64,000 nt of DNA from Methanobrevibacter sp. (GCF_015062935.1 NZ_SUTM01000008.1:1-64000); one strand, 5' to 3'; shown: positions 46,702 through 56,674, counted from the first letter of the stretch. Numbers and translations: made by a program. Notes: a model not told the origin generated them from the letters alone.

Positions 46702-47982
46702 TTATTCCATCAACAATTCACTTTTAAGGTATGTTGCAGTTGCATCGGTGATTTTAACCTTAACAAAAGAACCTAATTCCACATCATGAACAATCACTGG
46801 AATATAGTTATCAGTTTTTGCAATAAAACCGCCTTTAGAACCTTTTTCAACAACCAGCACATTTTGAACTGTTCCAACTAACTGTAAATTTTCTTCAGCA
46901 GTTATTTCAGATTTAATTTCAGATAAAAATTTTGATCTTTTCTTCATGACCGGGCGAGGAATCTCTTCAAGAGATGATGAGATTGCACCTTTCCTGTGCT
47001 GATACTTTGACAAATGTATCAGGCTAGGTTTTATATTTTCAAGCAATTCTACAGTCAAGTCAAAATCTTCATCGGTTTCTGTCGGATAACCTACAATGAT
47101 GTCAACAGCCAATGTGATATCGGGAATCTCCTTTTTGAATTTGGAGATGATGTCCAAATACTGAGCTATAGTATGACCCCTTCTCATATCTGAGAGAACT
47201 TTATCACTGCCTGATTGTATCGGTAAATGTATAAAATCATATACATTCGGATGTTTAATTGCATCGATAATTTCATCAACATCATTTAAAATATTTTTAG
47301 GGTGCATCATTCCAACACGAACTTTGAAATCTCCTTCCAAATTAGCCACTTCTTTAATTAAATCAGATAGTTTTTCACCACTATCTCTACCAAAAGCGGC
47401 AGTGTCCTGTGCGGTAAGTTGAATTTCACATGCCCCCTTTTCAATAGCTGCCTTCGCTTCCTGGACAATATCAGAAATAGGATAACTGTTTAATGGACCT
47501 CTTGCAAAACGAGTACAGCAAAAAGTGCATGCGCCCAGACAACCTTCACAAATTTGAATTATATGAATCAAACCGTCATCAACAGATTTAGGAACACCGA
47601 CTTTGCTTTCCTTTGAAAATCCGCTTTCCCTAATAATTTCGCCACAGTAAGTGGCATTTACCACATCTGCAGCCTTATTCAATTGATGAGGGCCAATCCA
47701 TGAACAGTTAGGCCCGATTTTTTCCAGCTTCTCAGGATCGATTTCAACCATACATCCCCCGACAATGATTTTCTTATCTGGAAATTGTTTTTGCAGCTGC
47801 TGGATTTTATAGACAACCTTATTTTCAGTAGGCAACTTAACGTAACAAGTGTTTACAATGATTACATCCGCTTCATCGATACTGTCGACAATATCGATTT
47901 GGTTTTCCTCCAACACACCTGCAATAATCTGGGAATCCGCCTGATTGAAAGTGCATCCGTAAGTTTCAATAAATACCTTCAT
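46702..47982 (-). CDS. tRNA t6A37 methylthiotransferase (MtaB/CDKAL1 type)
   Basis: A radical SAM enzyme adding a methylthio group to t6A37 of tRNA. The 426-aa protein starts with the MTTase domain (FIETYGCTFNQADSQ, NTCYVK, GGCMVE supplying the three Cys), has the radical SAM motif CEGCLGACTFCCTRFARG (C-x3-C-x2-C), and ends with a TRAM domain (GTVQNVLVVEKGSKGGFIAK). Archaeal members belong to the e-MtaB group. Its start overlaps the zinc-finger gene upstream by 17 bp. Confidence 0.92.
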   Translation of the reverse strand: MKVFIETYGCTFNQADSQIIAGVLEENQIDIVDSIDEADVIIVNTCYVKLPTENKVVYKIQQLQKQFPDKKIIVGGCMVEIDPEKLEKIGPNCSWIGPHQLNKAADVVNATYCGEIIRESGFSKESKVGVPKSVDDGLIHIIQICEGCLGACTFCCTRFARGPLNSYPISDIVQEAKAAIEKGACEIQLTAQDTAAFGRDSGEKLSDLIKEVANLEGDFKVRVGMMHPKNILNDVDEIIDAIKHPNVYDFIHLPIQSGSDKVLSDMRRGHTIAQYLDIISKFKKEIPDITLAVDIIVGYPTETDEDFDLTVELLENIKPSLIHLSKYQHRKGAISSSLEEIPRPVMKKRSKFLSEIKSEITAEENLQLVGTVQNVLVVEKGSKGGFIAKTDNYIPVIVHDVELGSFVKVKITDATATYLKSELLME

Positions 47983-48610
47983 GTTTTTTCCTTTTATGTT
48001 TTTTGAAAATATCTTTAGTTAAATCATAGTCGTAATTATTAAATTTGACAGGTTTGGAATACACCCTCTTGATTACATTAGCTCTGGCAAATCCAGAAGT
48101 GAGTTTCCTGTCCTGAGTTTTAATGACATGAACTTTAACTATATGTTTATCAATTTTTACAATATCTCCAGGAGCTATTTCAAAATCCCTTTCCAAATCC
48201 ACTTTATAGGAGTCAACTTCACCATGCAAATCTACAGAAAATCCGATACGTGCCGGAATTTCAATTGAAGAAGCCCAAATGGTATCAACATCTTCAAGTT
48301 TTGCCTTGTTTACTCTCTTGTCTTTAATTTCAATACTGGTTACTTCAACCTGACCCAATTCTGAAAGTAAAACATCACCTGTTTTCAGCTCATCACTTGG
48401 TGAGAGGTCAATTGTAGTTTTATGAGATTTATCCTGCTCGGAAATAATTAATCTGTAAGGCCTTGGTTTTTTTAAGGAAATGATGTCCTTAAAAACATGA
48501 CCGCAATCTTCACATTTCAATAAATATTCTTCCATTAGCTTTTTCTTTGATGATTTCTGTTTCGAGTTTAAAATTTCTATTTCATCACTACCGCAAATTG
48601 GACAGTCCAT
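47966..48610 (-). CDS. HVO_0476-family zinc finger protein
   Basis: A 214-aa protein with an N-terminal zinc ribbon (CPICGSDEIE, then CEDCGHVFK) and a beta-rich remainder with repeated SH3-like strands (LKTGDVLLSELGQVEVTSIE and FEIAPGDIVKIDKHIVKVHV). It fits the euryarchaeal family represented by HVO_0476; function unknown, possibly RNA- or translation-related given its coupling to a tRNA methylthiotransferase (17-bp overlap). Confidence 0.78.
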   Translation of the reverse strand: MDCPICGSDEIEILNSKQKSSKKKLMEEYLLKCEDCGHVFKDIISLKKPRPYRLIISEQDKSHKTTIDLSPSDELKTGDVLLSELGQVEVTSIEIKDKRVNKAKLEDVDTIWASSIEIPARIGFSVDLHGEVDSYKVDLERDFEIAPGDIVKIDKHIVKVHVIKTQDRKLTSGFARANVIKRVYSKPVKFNNYDYDLTKDIFKKHKRKKHEGIY

Positions 48611-48635
48611 TTTAATCCCTCTTAAACAATAATAA

Positions 48636-49121
48636 TTATTCTTTTTCTTTTAAATGATGATTGACTAATCCGCCATCTTCTAAAATATTCAACATAAAAT
48701 CTTTAAACGGTTCGAAAGTAGTTGATTGTCCATTAGTTTCATTTACTAAAGTTCCTTTGGATAAATCAATGGATATGATATCCCCATCTTCAGCATCAAT
48801 ATCAGAAACAATGACCGGCAATCCTATGTTAATTGCATTTCTATAAAAAATCCTTGCAAATGATTTGGCAACAATTGCCTCAACTCCTGCTGTTTTGATA
48901 GCTACAGGAGCCTGTTCTCTTGATGAACCGCATCCGAAATTTTCATCTGCAACAATAATGTCTCCCTGTTTGACGTTTTTTGTAAAATCCGGACGTTCAC
49001 CTTCAAGAACATGGTCTGCCAAATCCTGTGGATTGAATGTTCTTAAATATCTTCCGGGAATAATTACATCGGTATCGATATTTTTCCCAAAAGTCCATGT
49101 TTTTCCTTTAATAAGTTCCAT
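48636..49121 (-). CDS. hacB: Homoaconitase / 3-isopropylmalate dehydratase small subunit
   Basis: A 161-aa swivelling-domain subunit of an aconitase-family isomerase: GKNIDTDVIIPGRYLRT, then GDIIVADENFGCGSSREQAP. The YLRT motif in the specificity loop is the form associated with methanogen homoaconitase (coenzyme B synthesis) and broad-range enzymes rather than strict LeuD, so hacB is favoured but leuD is possible. I start at the ATG at 49121, with GTGAT upstream; the longer frame adds a hydrophobic stretch without family similarity. The large subunit is not in the window. Confidence 0.88.
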   Translation of the reverse strand: MELIKGKTWTFGKNIDTDVIIPGRYLRTFNPQDLADHVLEGERPDFTKNVKQGDIIVADENFGCGSSREQAPVAIKTAGVEAIVAKSFARIFYRNAINIGLPVIVSDIDAEDGDIISIDLSKGTLVNETNGQSTTFEPFKDFMLNILEDGGLVNHHLKEKE

Positions 49122-49210
49122 AAATATCACTGTAAAATTGATTAATAAAAAAACGAAGTGTTGGGAGCTAGTCCCAAACACAAAACTAGGTGATTTGATT
49201 TGATAATAAT

Positions 49211-50707
49211 TTATTTTAAAGGTTGTGCAAATTTCTGTTCGATACTTTCACGGTACATTGAATTCATTGTACAAAATGGAATGATTCTTCCATCAGGAGT
49301 TGCATAATGAATAACACATTTTTTAACCCTGTCTTCGTCAAAGTTGAATGGGTCCATGAAGTGCATACAGGAAATAAGCATAGCATCTTTAGAAAAGTCT
49401 CCGAGAGCTGAATAATCCCTTTTAGCGAATACATTGAGTAAAATTTTAACAATGTCTAAATTTTTAGGAGTCCTGCTGGTGTGAACCATCTTGGTAAGGT
49501 TTTTGGTAAGGCCTGCAAGAACCCTTTTATGAGATCCGAATTTACCCTCTTTGAGTTTTTCGTTATATTCTTTTAATTTATCAAATAAATCATCAACATC
49601 AATAAAGTCGGTAATTGGAATTAATTTGTCTTTACCAGGTCCTTCTGTTTTGTCTCTGAATACATAAGTAGCTATTCCACAGTGCTGGTGGCAGTTTAAA
49701 GTAACTTTAGCTGAATCTTCACCGTCAAGTAAAGAAATGAATTCTGCAATTGGTTCAACAGAGGACGGTGGGTAAAATGCGCTGGTTGGAACCTGATTAT
49801 CAGTTTCTTCCGCAATTATATTAACAAAGTCCGGAATGGTAATTCTTTGCTCTTCCACATGGTCTGCAGGAGTTCTTCCGGCGAATGAAACAGGTTGGAA
49901 ATTAACACCGTAAATGTTTTCATTGTGATCAAATGCGAATTTGATGATTTCTCCAACTTGGTGGTCGTTGACTCCTTTAACTAATGTAGGAACAAGCACG
50001 ACACCTAATCCCACTTTTCTACAGTTTTCAATAGCTTGGAGTTTGTCAGGAAGTAAATCCCTACCCCTATTGTTAATGTATGGTTCTGGAGTTACACCGT
50101 CAAAAGCCAGATAAACAGTATTTAATCCTGCTTCTTTCAATTCTTTAGCCAAGTTTTCTCTTTTAGCTAATCTTATACCATTGGTAGCTATTTGAACGTG
50201 AGTGAAACCTTCTTCTTTTGCCATTTTAACAAGTTCAACAATGTCTTTTCTTACTGTTGGCTCACCGCCGGCATATTGAATTGCTGGGCATGGATGAGGT
50301 TTTAAGTTCCTTAAATTCCTAAGCATCTGTCTGATTTCATCCTGAGAAGGCTCGTATTTATAGCCTGCAGCAGCTGCATTAGCAAAACAAACCGGACATC
50401 TTAAATTACATCTATTGGTTACATCTATTAAACCTAAAACAGTAGAAGTTTCGTGTTTTGAACATAAACCGCAATTGCTAGGGCAAGCTCCTTCATCAGG
50501 AACACATGGATTTTCAACAGATGTGATTGATGGAGTATAATCATCTACACGATTGTATAATTCATCATCACTCCAGTAAGTGTTTACAAATTCCCCATGT
50601 TCATCACAGGTTTTCTTGATGAGAACTTTGCCGTCTTCATCATATACTTCTGCTTTTAGAGGTTTGCCACATTCTGGGCATAAACTTTTTGTATCTTTAA
50701 TTTTCAA
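49211..50707 (-). CDS. tes: Radical SAM protein of the tetraether synthase (Tes)/MJ0619 class
   Basis: A 498-aa radical SAM protein. The N-terminal cysteine-rich part (CPECGKPL, CPSNCGLCSKH) precedes CNLRCPVCFANAAAAG (C-x3-C-x2-C), then YAGGEPTVR. The late region has CHQHCGIATY and CTMNSMYR. This is the layout of Tes, which couples two archaeol tails into GDGT tetraether lipids; MJ0619, earlier tied to methanopterin methylation, is in the same class. The divergent neighbour carS supports a lipid role. GGTGA lies 5 nt before a TTG at 50707, which I take as start. Confidence 0.8.
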   Translation of the reverse strand: MKIKDTKSLCPECGKPLKAEVYDEDGKVLIKKTCDEHGEFVNTYWSDDELYNRVDDYTPSITSVENPCVPDEGACPSNCGLCSKHETSTVLGLIDVTNRCNLRCPVCFANAAAAGYKYEPSQDEIRQMLRNLRNLKPHPCPAIQYAGGEPTVRKDIVELVKMAKEEGFTHVQIATNGIRLAKRENLAKELKEAGLNTVYLAFDGVTPEPYINNRGRDLLPDKLQAIENCRKVGLGVVLVPTLVKGVNDHQVGEIIKFAFDHNENIYGVNFQPVSFAGRTPADHVEEQRITIPDFVNIIAEETDNQVPTSAFYPPSSVEPIAEFISLLDGEDSAKVTLNCHQHCGIATYVFRDKTEGPGKDKLIPITDFIDVDDLFDKLKEYNEKLKEGKFGSHKRVLAGLTKNLTKMVHTSRTPKNLDIVKILLNVFAKRDYSALGDFSKDAMLISCMHFMDPFNFDEDRVKKCVIHYATPDGRIIPFCTMNSMYRESIEQKFAQPLK

Positions 50708-50846
50708 ACAAATCACCTTTACCAATAACAAATCATTATTAGTATTACTTTCATAATTATATATATTTAATTTAATATAATATTTAAAGTTAATTAATAT
50801 ATACTAGTAAAAATATAGTTATATATAATATCTTGGAGTTAACTAA

Positions 50847-51413
50847 ATGACAATGGACATAAATATTTTTTTACTGGGATGTTTGACAACATTATATTTT
50901 ATTCTTCCTGCATACTTCTCCAACGGAGGCGCTCTGGCATTTGGAGGGGGAACCCCTTTAGATTTTGGAAAATGTGATAAAAACGGTGCTCGTTGGATTG
51001 GTGACGGAGTTACCTGGAGAGGTTTGATTGCTGGGACAATAATCGGAATCATTACAGGAGCTGTTCAAGGATATTTAGCTCCAATAATCCTACAGGAAAT
51101 CGGACCCTACCTCATCACACCGATAATTACTGACGTGAACAGTGGAATATTAATCGGATTCCTGCTCGGTTTCGGTGCTCTTTTAGGTGATGCATTAGGC
51201 AGTTTTTTAAAAAGAAGACTTGGAATTGGCAGAGGAAAACCTGCACCAATTCTTGATCAGCTAGATTTCTTAATTGTGGCATTAATTTTAGTTTCATTCG
51301 TTGTTGAACTTAACGTTTTCTTTGTTGTAATAGCTATTGTTTTAACATTAGTTATACATTTAATAGCCAATGGTGGAGCTTATCTGCTTGGACTAAAAGA
51401 TGTATGGTATTAA
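50847..51413 (+). CDS. carS: CDP-archaeol synthase
   Basis: An integral membrane enzyme transferring CMP from CTP to digeranylgeranylglyceryl phosphate, the activated precursor of archaeal phospholipids. The 188-aa protein has about five hydrophobic segments and the family segment GKCDKNGARWIGDGVTWRGL, plus GALLGDALGSFLKRRLGIGRGK with charged active-site residues. GGAG lies 9 nt before the ATG. It converges with, and overlaps by 4 bp, mfnF. Confidence 0.93.
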   Translation: MTMDINIFLLGCLTTLYFILPAYFSNGGALAFGGGTPLDFGKCDKNGARWIGDGVTWRGLIAGTIIGIITGAVQGYLAPIILQEIGPYLITPIITDVNSGILIGFLLGFGALLGDALGSFLKRRLGIGRGKPAPILDQLDFLIVALILVSFVVELNVFFVVIAIVLTLVIHLIANGGAYLLGLKDVWY

Positions 51414-52432
51414 TTCAGATATTTTTCCATCATCACAGCAGTCCCGACAGCAGGAGCTACAACACATTCTTCATCAGTTAGAATGTCCCCCATTGATTTT
51501 ACTTTTAAGCCCAGAAGTTCTGCGGCAGGCCTATCCAAAATATCTTTTCCAAGACCTGTTGTAACAATTAAATCAAGATTCTGGGTGTTGACAACTTGTT
51601 TTAAACCATCAGCAATTTGTTCTATTTGCTTTTGATGAATGAACTCGGACATTTCAACAATTTCATCCATGCTCAACATTTCCAAATCGGCACATACTAC
51701 TCTTGCAATTCTTTTGGCACAATCAACTTTGGATTTACCTTCACCGTCAAATGTATCGCATACGTAATCCTCTTCAGTGATTAAATCCAAAACTGTGTAA
51801 ATATCAGCTGTTTGAGCAAACAATTCACTGGCTACCCTATAAGTTTTTCCATTTAATTCAACCTTATCCAGGAAACTTGCAAGATTGGTTCTTAATGTTC
51901 CTGTATATACCAATTCACCAGTAGCTGACCTGTCAAAGTCGGATTTACCTATAGCACATTCCCTGCCGTCTTTGATAGGTATGATGTCAGTTGTTGTGCT
52001 TCCAGTATCGATGAAAATACAGTTATCTGATATTAAAGTTGCAATCTGAGCGGTTGCAATCCAGTTTGCAGCGGCCGCTTTAAGAGGGGACTCCTGGATT
52101 TCATCATTAGACATCATTCCGTCAATGCCCACATAGGCGGTCGGACATGAAAATATCTCTTCACATTTTGCGACAACGTCCAGAACTCCATCCTTTTTAG
52201 TGCCATATGCATCTACAAGCTCAGCAGTCATGGAAATGCCCACAGCATCAATTTCTTCAACAGGACATATGTTTTCTATAAGCTCAACCAGAACACGTGA
52301 CAAATCATCATTGTTACTCCACATTGGAAGATATGCAAAATCAACTTCTATATTTTTAATTTCACCGTTTTCAAAATCAATTACCGCCAAATCGGTGTTT
52401 GCACCACCAATGTCAAAACCTGCAATTTTCAT
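51410..52432 (-). CDS. mfnF: Methanofuran synthase step MfnF (kinase-fold condensing enzyme)
   Basis: MfnF joins the aminomethylfuran unit to gamma-glutamyltyramine in methanofuran synthesis. The 340-aa protein has the ASKHA-type fold: GFDIGGANTDLAV at the N-terminus, FIDTGSTTTDIIPI near residue 140, and a C-terminal LIVTTGLGKDIL. It follows mfnD by 2 bp on the same transcript. Methanofuran is the first C1 carrier of methanogenesis. Confidence 0.92.
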   Translation of the reverse strand: MKIAGFDIGGANTDLAVIDFENGEIKNIEVDFAYLPMWSNNDDLSRVLVELIENICPVEEIDAVGISMTAELVDAYGTKKDGVLDVVAKCEEIFSCPTAYVGIDGMMSNDEIQESPLKAAAANWIATAQIATLISDNCIFIDTGSTTTDIIPIKDGRECAIGKSDFDRSATGELVYTGTLRTNLASFLDKVELNGKTYRVASELFAQTADIYTVLDLITEEDYVCDTFDGEGKSKVDCAKRIARVVCADLEMLSMDEIVEMSEFIHQKQIEQIADGLKQVVNTQNLDLIVTTGLGKDILDRPAAELLGLKVKSMGDILTDEECVVAPAVGTAVMMEKYLN

Positions 52433-52434
52433 TA

Positions 52435-53523
52435 TTAAATTCTCCTAATTTCCAAGTCATTTCCAGACTTTATAAATTCCACTTCCCCATCCAGGGAAAC
52501 ATCCAAATCATCAATGTCAATTTTTTCATCGATTAAATCAACTATAGTTTTACATATATTAAAATTTGAAACCTTACGCAATCCTACAAAAGGAGTTGTG
52601 AATCTGGAATTGATTTCCAAAAGATAAACTGAATAGACATCTTTTTCATCGGCATTGATTATTAAATCAACACCCACAAAGCCTTTAATACCGTCAATAG
52701 CTTCAACTGCCTTTTTGGATATGTCAAATAGTTCCTCTTTGAATTTGCTTTCATATGGTAATTTTCCACCAAGATATACTGCGTCATCATCATTCAGTTC
52801 AATATATTGCTTGTTTAAGCTTATTGGAATGGCTTTACTGCCGTCTGAAATCAGACTAACGCTGACGTCTTCCCCTTCAATATATTCCTGCACAAGTACC
52901 CTGGAACCAGGAACAAATATCTTATCCAAATCCAAAGTCAAATCTTCAATATTTTCAATCAGAACTATATTTTCACAGTCAACTCCAACCAACGGTTTGA
53001 TAATCAGTTTCAAAGGAGTCAGCGGGTCTTCAGCCTGCCATTTTTCATGGAGATTTTCAATGGCCCGTTTCCAGTATCCTTTAGGATCTATTTTGAATTT
53101 GAATGACCTTGGCTGTGGAACTATATTGAAAAGCTCTTCATAAGTCACGAATTTATCGGATGTTTTTAAACAGGCATCTGCTGAGGATGTGTAAGTTTTA
53201 ACGCCGTTGTCCTCTAAAATTTTTGTAATGTTGTAGAGATTGTTATTGTCTTCAGCAGATATGAAAATGGCTTTTTTGAACTGTGAAGCGTTTTTGCCAA
53301 GCCAGTCTATAATGTTTTCATCGATTAAAATCGGACTGACGTTGTCGAACTTGCTTACATCATTTTCATAAGATTTGTTAATAACCAGATTGACCGGGAA
53401 GTCTTTCAAATCATTTAAAAGTGCGAAAATCAATTCTTCCGCTTCAGATATTATGCTTTTATCGCTTACGCCTGAAGCGGTGAAATATTCGAATACCAAA
53501 ATTGAATCATAGTCGTTTGTCAT
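52435..53523 (-). CDS. mfnD: Tyramine-L-glutamate ligase
   Basis: An ATP-grasp ligase forming gamma-glutamyltyramine in methanofuran synthesis, 362 aa. The N-terminal part starts [14 protein letters not shown]; the ATP-grasp core shows [35 protein letters not shown], and FVGVDLIIN...[11 protein letters not shown] with metal-binding Glu/Asn. Its start overlaps the wecB end by 17 bp; mfnF follows. Other mfn genes are elsewhere. Confidence 0.92.
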   Translation of the reverse strand: MTNDYDSILVFEYFTASGVSDKSIISEAEELIFALLNDLKDFPVNLVINKSYENDVSKFDNVSPILIDENIIDWLGKNASQFKKAIFISAEDNNNLYNITKILEDNGVKTYTSSADACLKTSDKFVTYEELFNIVPQPRSFKFKIDPKGYWKRAIENLHEKWQAEDPLTPLKLIIKPLVGVDCENIVLIENIEDLTLDLDKIFVPGSRVLVQEYIEGEDVSVSLISDGSKAIPISLNKQYIELNDDDAVYLGGKLPYESKFKEELFDISKKAVEAIDGIKGFVGVDLIINADEKDVYSVYLLEINSRFTTPFVGLRKVSNFNICKTIVDLIDEKIDIDDLDVSLDGEVEFIKSGNDLEIRRI

Positions 53524-54829
53524 AAGTAATCATCATTCCATTTATGTTTAAGTCATCATGCGGAAATACCATATTCTGCCCGTCAAAGACCATGTGAATC
53601 AATGCGTTTTCCTTTTGCTCAAATTCACTGACAGTAATATCTTCATCAATAGCTGCCATTTTTCGTGTGAAAATGTTCATGATATCTTCTGGAGCCTGAA
53701 TATTTAGTTTGCCTTCATCATAATATTTTTCTATTGCATCAACAGTCTTTTGAGCTGCATTGCCCTGACCGTACGGGTTTTGTGCATCTTTCATCCTTTG
53801 GGCGAATCCTTCATCAGTTAATATTTTACTGGCATTTTCTAAAATTGCTTTTTTATCGGAACCTACCAAAATGTTTCCGCCTGCAGTTACGGTTTCAGGC
53901 CTTTCGGTATTGTATCTCAATGTCAATGCAGGTACATTAAGTGTAATAGCCTCTTCCTGAAGGCCTCCTGAATCTGTTAATATTAATGTTGATTTTGAAG
54001 TTAAAAGTAAAAAATCCAGGTATCCTATAGGTTTTACGATATGGACATGATCGAGATTATTCAATTCATCGAAAAGGCCGAAATTTTTAAGTGTATTTTT
54101 GGTTCTCGGATGAATAGGGAAAATAATGTTCATTTCGCTTAAATCCTTTAAAGCTTCAATGATGCTTGTTACCCTTTCTTTGACATCCACATTTTCAGCC
54201 CTGTGCATTGTTAATGTTAGGATGTTGTCCATATTTTCAATATCCAAATCACGAAGGGATTCCTCTTCAAAGCCTCTTTTCTCAGCAATTTCAAGATGTC
54301 TGAAACATGCGTCAACTACAGTATTTCCGGTAACGAACATGTTTTTCCTGGATATTCCTTCAGACAATAGGTTGATTGCTGAGTCATATGTTGGAATAAA
54401 ATACATCAGGGAACATACATCTGCGGCCATCCTGTTAATCTCTTCAGGCATTGTCACATCATATGACCTAAGGCCCGCTTCAACGTGGCCAACTGCAATA
54501 TGCAGTTTCGCACATACAAGTGCTCCTGCAAGCACCGCATTTGTATCTCCTTGAACAAGAACAATATCCGGTTTTTCTTCAAGCAGAATCTCTTCAATTC
54601 CTTTCATCATGAGTCCAGTCTGTTTTGCATGGCTGCCTGAACCTACATGGATGTTGTAATCAGGAGTTGGAATTTCCAAATCTTTAAAAAAAGTATCTGA
54701 CATTTCCTTATCATAATGCTGACCGGTGTGAAGAACAATTTGACTAATGCCTCTTTTATTGATTTCAGCAATAATCGGAGCCATCTTAATAATTTCCGGT
54801 CGGGTTCCTAAAATAGTTGCAATTTTCAT
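53507..54829 (-). CDS. wecB: UDP-N-acetylglucosamine 2-epimerase (non-hydrolysing) with C-terminal extension
   Basis: Makes UDP-ManNAc from UDP-GlcNAc for surface polymers. The core has [49 protein letters not shown], and [11 protein letters not shown]. At 440 aa it is about 70 residues longer than usual: after the normal terminal helix ([14 protein letters not shown]) a mixed acidic tail runs to the end. The extension carries no known domain. It is upstream of mfnD, which is metabolically unrelated. Confidence 0.93.
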   Translation of the reverse strand: MKIATILGTRPEIIKMAPIIAEINKRGISQIVLHTGQHYDKEMSDTFFKDLEIPTPDYNIHVGSGSHAKQTGLMMKGIEEILLEEKPDIVLVQGDTNAVLAGALVCAKLHIAVGHVEAGLRSYDVTMPEEINRMAADVCSLMYFIPTYDSAINLLSEGISRKNMFVTGNTVVDACFRHLEIAEKRGFEEESLRDLDIENMDNILTLTMHRAENVDVKERVTSIIEALKDLSEMNIIFPIHPRTKNTLKNFGLFDELNNLDHVHIVKPIGYLDFLLLTSKSTLILTDSGGLQEEAITLNVPALTLRYNTERPETVTAGGNILVGSDKKAILENASKILTDEGFAQRMKDAQNPYGQGNAAQKTVDAIEKYYDEGKLNIQAPEDIMNIFTRKMAAIDEDITVSEFEQKENALIHMVFDGQNMVFPHDDLNINGMMITYDKRL

Positions 54830-54888
54830 ATTAATCCCTCAATAAATATATTAAATAAAATGATTTAAAAATTTTTAGAAAAAAATAG

Positions 54889-55209
54889 TTAATTAACCAT
54901 ATAATGGGCCACATAAAATGAGCCTATAGCAATACCAAAAGCAGTACAAACCGCAAGGATAGCTATATTAAGTAAAAACGCTTCAATAAGCCCCCTTGTT
55001 GGAAATTTATTGTTATGCTTTTCTTTAAATAGAAGCGCATCAAATATTGTGGGCGCAGTAATAATTATTGCAATAAGTATAATGAACGGAATTGCATCAA
55101 ACCATAAATTTGAACTGTTATGATTTATGGCAAGGTAAAATCCTAAAACTAAACCAATGATTATAGCAATAATGGATAATTTATCAAAAACTTGATATAC
55201 TCTGGTCAT
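54889..55209 (-). CDS. Small integral membrane protein
   Basis: A 106-aa protein with three hydrophobic segments (about 13-30, 40-60, and 77-102) joined by short charged loops (KEKHNNKFPTRG). It is unrecognised. I use the ATG at 55209, with GAGG upstream; the frame extends only four codons further. It lies between wecB and truA on the same strand. Confidence 0.6.
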   Translation of the reverse strand: MTRVYQVFDKLSIIAIIIGLVLGFYLAINHNSSNLWFDAIPFIILIAIIITAPTIFDALLFKEKHNNKFPTRGLIEAFLLNIAILAVCTAFGIAIGSFYVAHYMVN

Positions 55210-55247
55210 AATTTGCCTCAAATATAGTTATGGTAAAAACTTATATA

Positions 55248-56108
55248 TTAATGTAAGTCATTCAAACTTTTAATGATTGATTCACGAATGGCGTACTTCT
55301 TTTGAAAATCAGTTAGACAATCAACCAAATCACGCCTGAATCTTTCACATGCATAATCATCATAGCGGAACTTTATCCCATCATACTGAATGTCCATCAA
55401 AATCAGGTATTCCGGCTCCATAACTTTAATATATGCTCTTGGTTCGTCTTCACCGGGGTTTAACAGCTTTTCAACCTGGCCAATATCCATCTTATCTGTT
55501 GCCACATCAACAAAAACCCTCATCATCTTTCTTACCATGTTCCATAAAAATGACTCCCCATAAATATCAACAAAAATAGGGGAAAGTGTATCATGCAGAT
55601 TAGGGAATTCCTTTTTGTGATAATCATCCAAACTGACCTTGCTAATTTTTATATCATCAATAGTCCTTGTGGTGGTTTTCTGAAAGCGTTTTGTGAAATT
55701 GGTGAAGTTGTGGGTTCCTTTAAAAATTTCAGCAACCTCATTGAGTTTGTCAACATCAAGATCCTGAAACAGCAGGTACCTGTATTGTCTCATCTGTGCA
55801 TATCTCGGTTTGAATGCATATCTTACAGGAGCGCTTGCAAGAATCTGAATATCATCAGGCAGAGAATTGTTTATTTCATTTACCCTGACCTCTTTTTCAG
55901 ACTGAAAACTAATTACATTACCCAAACTGTGAACTCCAGCATCAGTTCTTCCTGCTATTCTGAATCTGGACTTTTTTAAATCGTCAATATAATCCAGCTT
56001 GCGCAGGTGATATATTAACTCCTCTTCAACCGTTCTTAAGTTGGGCTGTCTTTGAAAGCCATGAAAATTAGTACCGATATATCCGATTTTTAATGCTGTT
56101 CTTTTCAT
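55248..56108 (-). CDS. truA: tRNA pseudouridine synthase A
   Basis: Forms pseudouridine at positions 38-40 of tRNA. The 286-aa protein starts KIGYIGTNFHGFQRQPNLRT and has the catalytic motif FRIAGRTDAGVHSLGN (Asp), then FTKRF and FLWNMVRKMM. The ATG at 56108 follows a non-preferred TTG. No clear ribosome site is present; the upstream region is the 570-bp gene-free stretch. Confidence 0.94.
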   Translation of the reverse strand: MKRTALKIGYIGTNFHGFQRQPNLRTVEEELIYHLRKLDYIDDLKKSRFRIAGRTDAGVHSLGNVISFQSEKEVRVNEINNSLPDDIQILASAPVRYAFKPRYAQMRQYRYLLFQDLDVDKLNEVAEIFKGTHNFTNFTKRFQKTTTRTIDDIKISKVSLDDYHKKEFPNLHDTLSPIFVDIYGESFLWNMVRKMMRVFVDVATDKMDIGQVEKLLNPGEDEPRAYIKVMEPEYLILMDIQYDGIKFRYDDYACERFRRDLVDCLTDFQKKYAIRESIIKSLNDLH

Positions 56109-56169
56109 CAATTAAATATTTAACACAATAGAACATAAAGTTTGGGAAAATAGCTAAAAAAAGAGGAGG

Positions 56170-56196
56170 GTAAATAGCTAATGGCTAGCTATTTAC
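56170..56196. repeat. 11-bp perfect inverted repeat
   Basis: GTAAATAGCTA (56170-56180) is the exact complement of TAGCTATTTAC (56186-56196), with loop ATGGC. It is preceded by GAGGAGG. It could be an RNA hairpin or a dyad operator for truA. Confidence 0.75.
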
Positions 56197-56238
56197 ATGG
56201 ACATATGACTTGATTTATATTTATGTTATAATCATAAG

Positions 56239-56297
56239 AAGATAATTAAAATTTAATTGAGATAGAGTAGTTAAATTGCTTTAATTTTAATTATCTT
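56239..56297. repeat. 15-bp perfect inverted repeat with 29-bp interior
   Basis: AAGATAATTAAAATT (56239-56253) matches the complement of AATTTTAATTATCTT (56283-56297). The interior is 29 bp. There is no T-run directly after it, so a simple terminator is unlikely. Confidence 0.75.
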
Positions 56298-56641
56298 GAT
56301 TACTCATGTGTATAAGTAACTAATTTATAATTAATAGTAATAATCATATAAATGTTATTAAAGAACTATCTACATATACCGGCTTTAAATTTAAAAATAA
56401 GTTATTTTAAACAGTTAAATTACATATAACTAAAAATATGGTCTGCAATAGCCCTATAAAATAATAATGATAATTTTTTACGAATTTGTAATACTCACTA
56501 TTTCAAATCAAATCACTTAAAATAGAAAAAAACAAAATTACAACATTTTTTAATTAATTTAAAACATGTTAATTCAATTAAATAAGACAATAAAGCAAAA
56601 CAAACAAGAATAGTGAAAAATAATAAATAATAAAAAAATTT

Positions 56642-56674
56642 AAAAAAGTATTACTTTTCAATAAAATAATACTT
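56642..56674 (-). terminator. Hairpin terminator downstream of the importer/GNAT operon
   Basis: Read on minus: AAGTATTA (56667-56674), a 13-nt loop, TAATACTT (56646-56653), then a T-run. It lies just after the GNAT stop at 56681. The stem resembles the GTAWTAC operators in this cluster, but position and T-run favour a terminator. Confidence 0.6.

Noticed and set aside
5490-53523. Four separate 17-bp gene overlaps (5490, 27626, 47966, 53507)
   Set aside because: Two are convergent and two tandem, with no shared sequence; equal size looks accidental.
56181-56213. Ten-codon leader peptide MASYLHGHMT
   Set aside because: The plus-strand frame has a ribosome site but no downstream plus-strand gene for several kb, so it cannot act as a leader for a known gene; kept only as part of the hairpin observation.
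56642-56674. Third GTAWTAC operator pair
   Set aside because: Cores are 18 bp apart, lie downstream of the operon, and form a stem with a following T-run, so a terminator explains them better.
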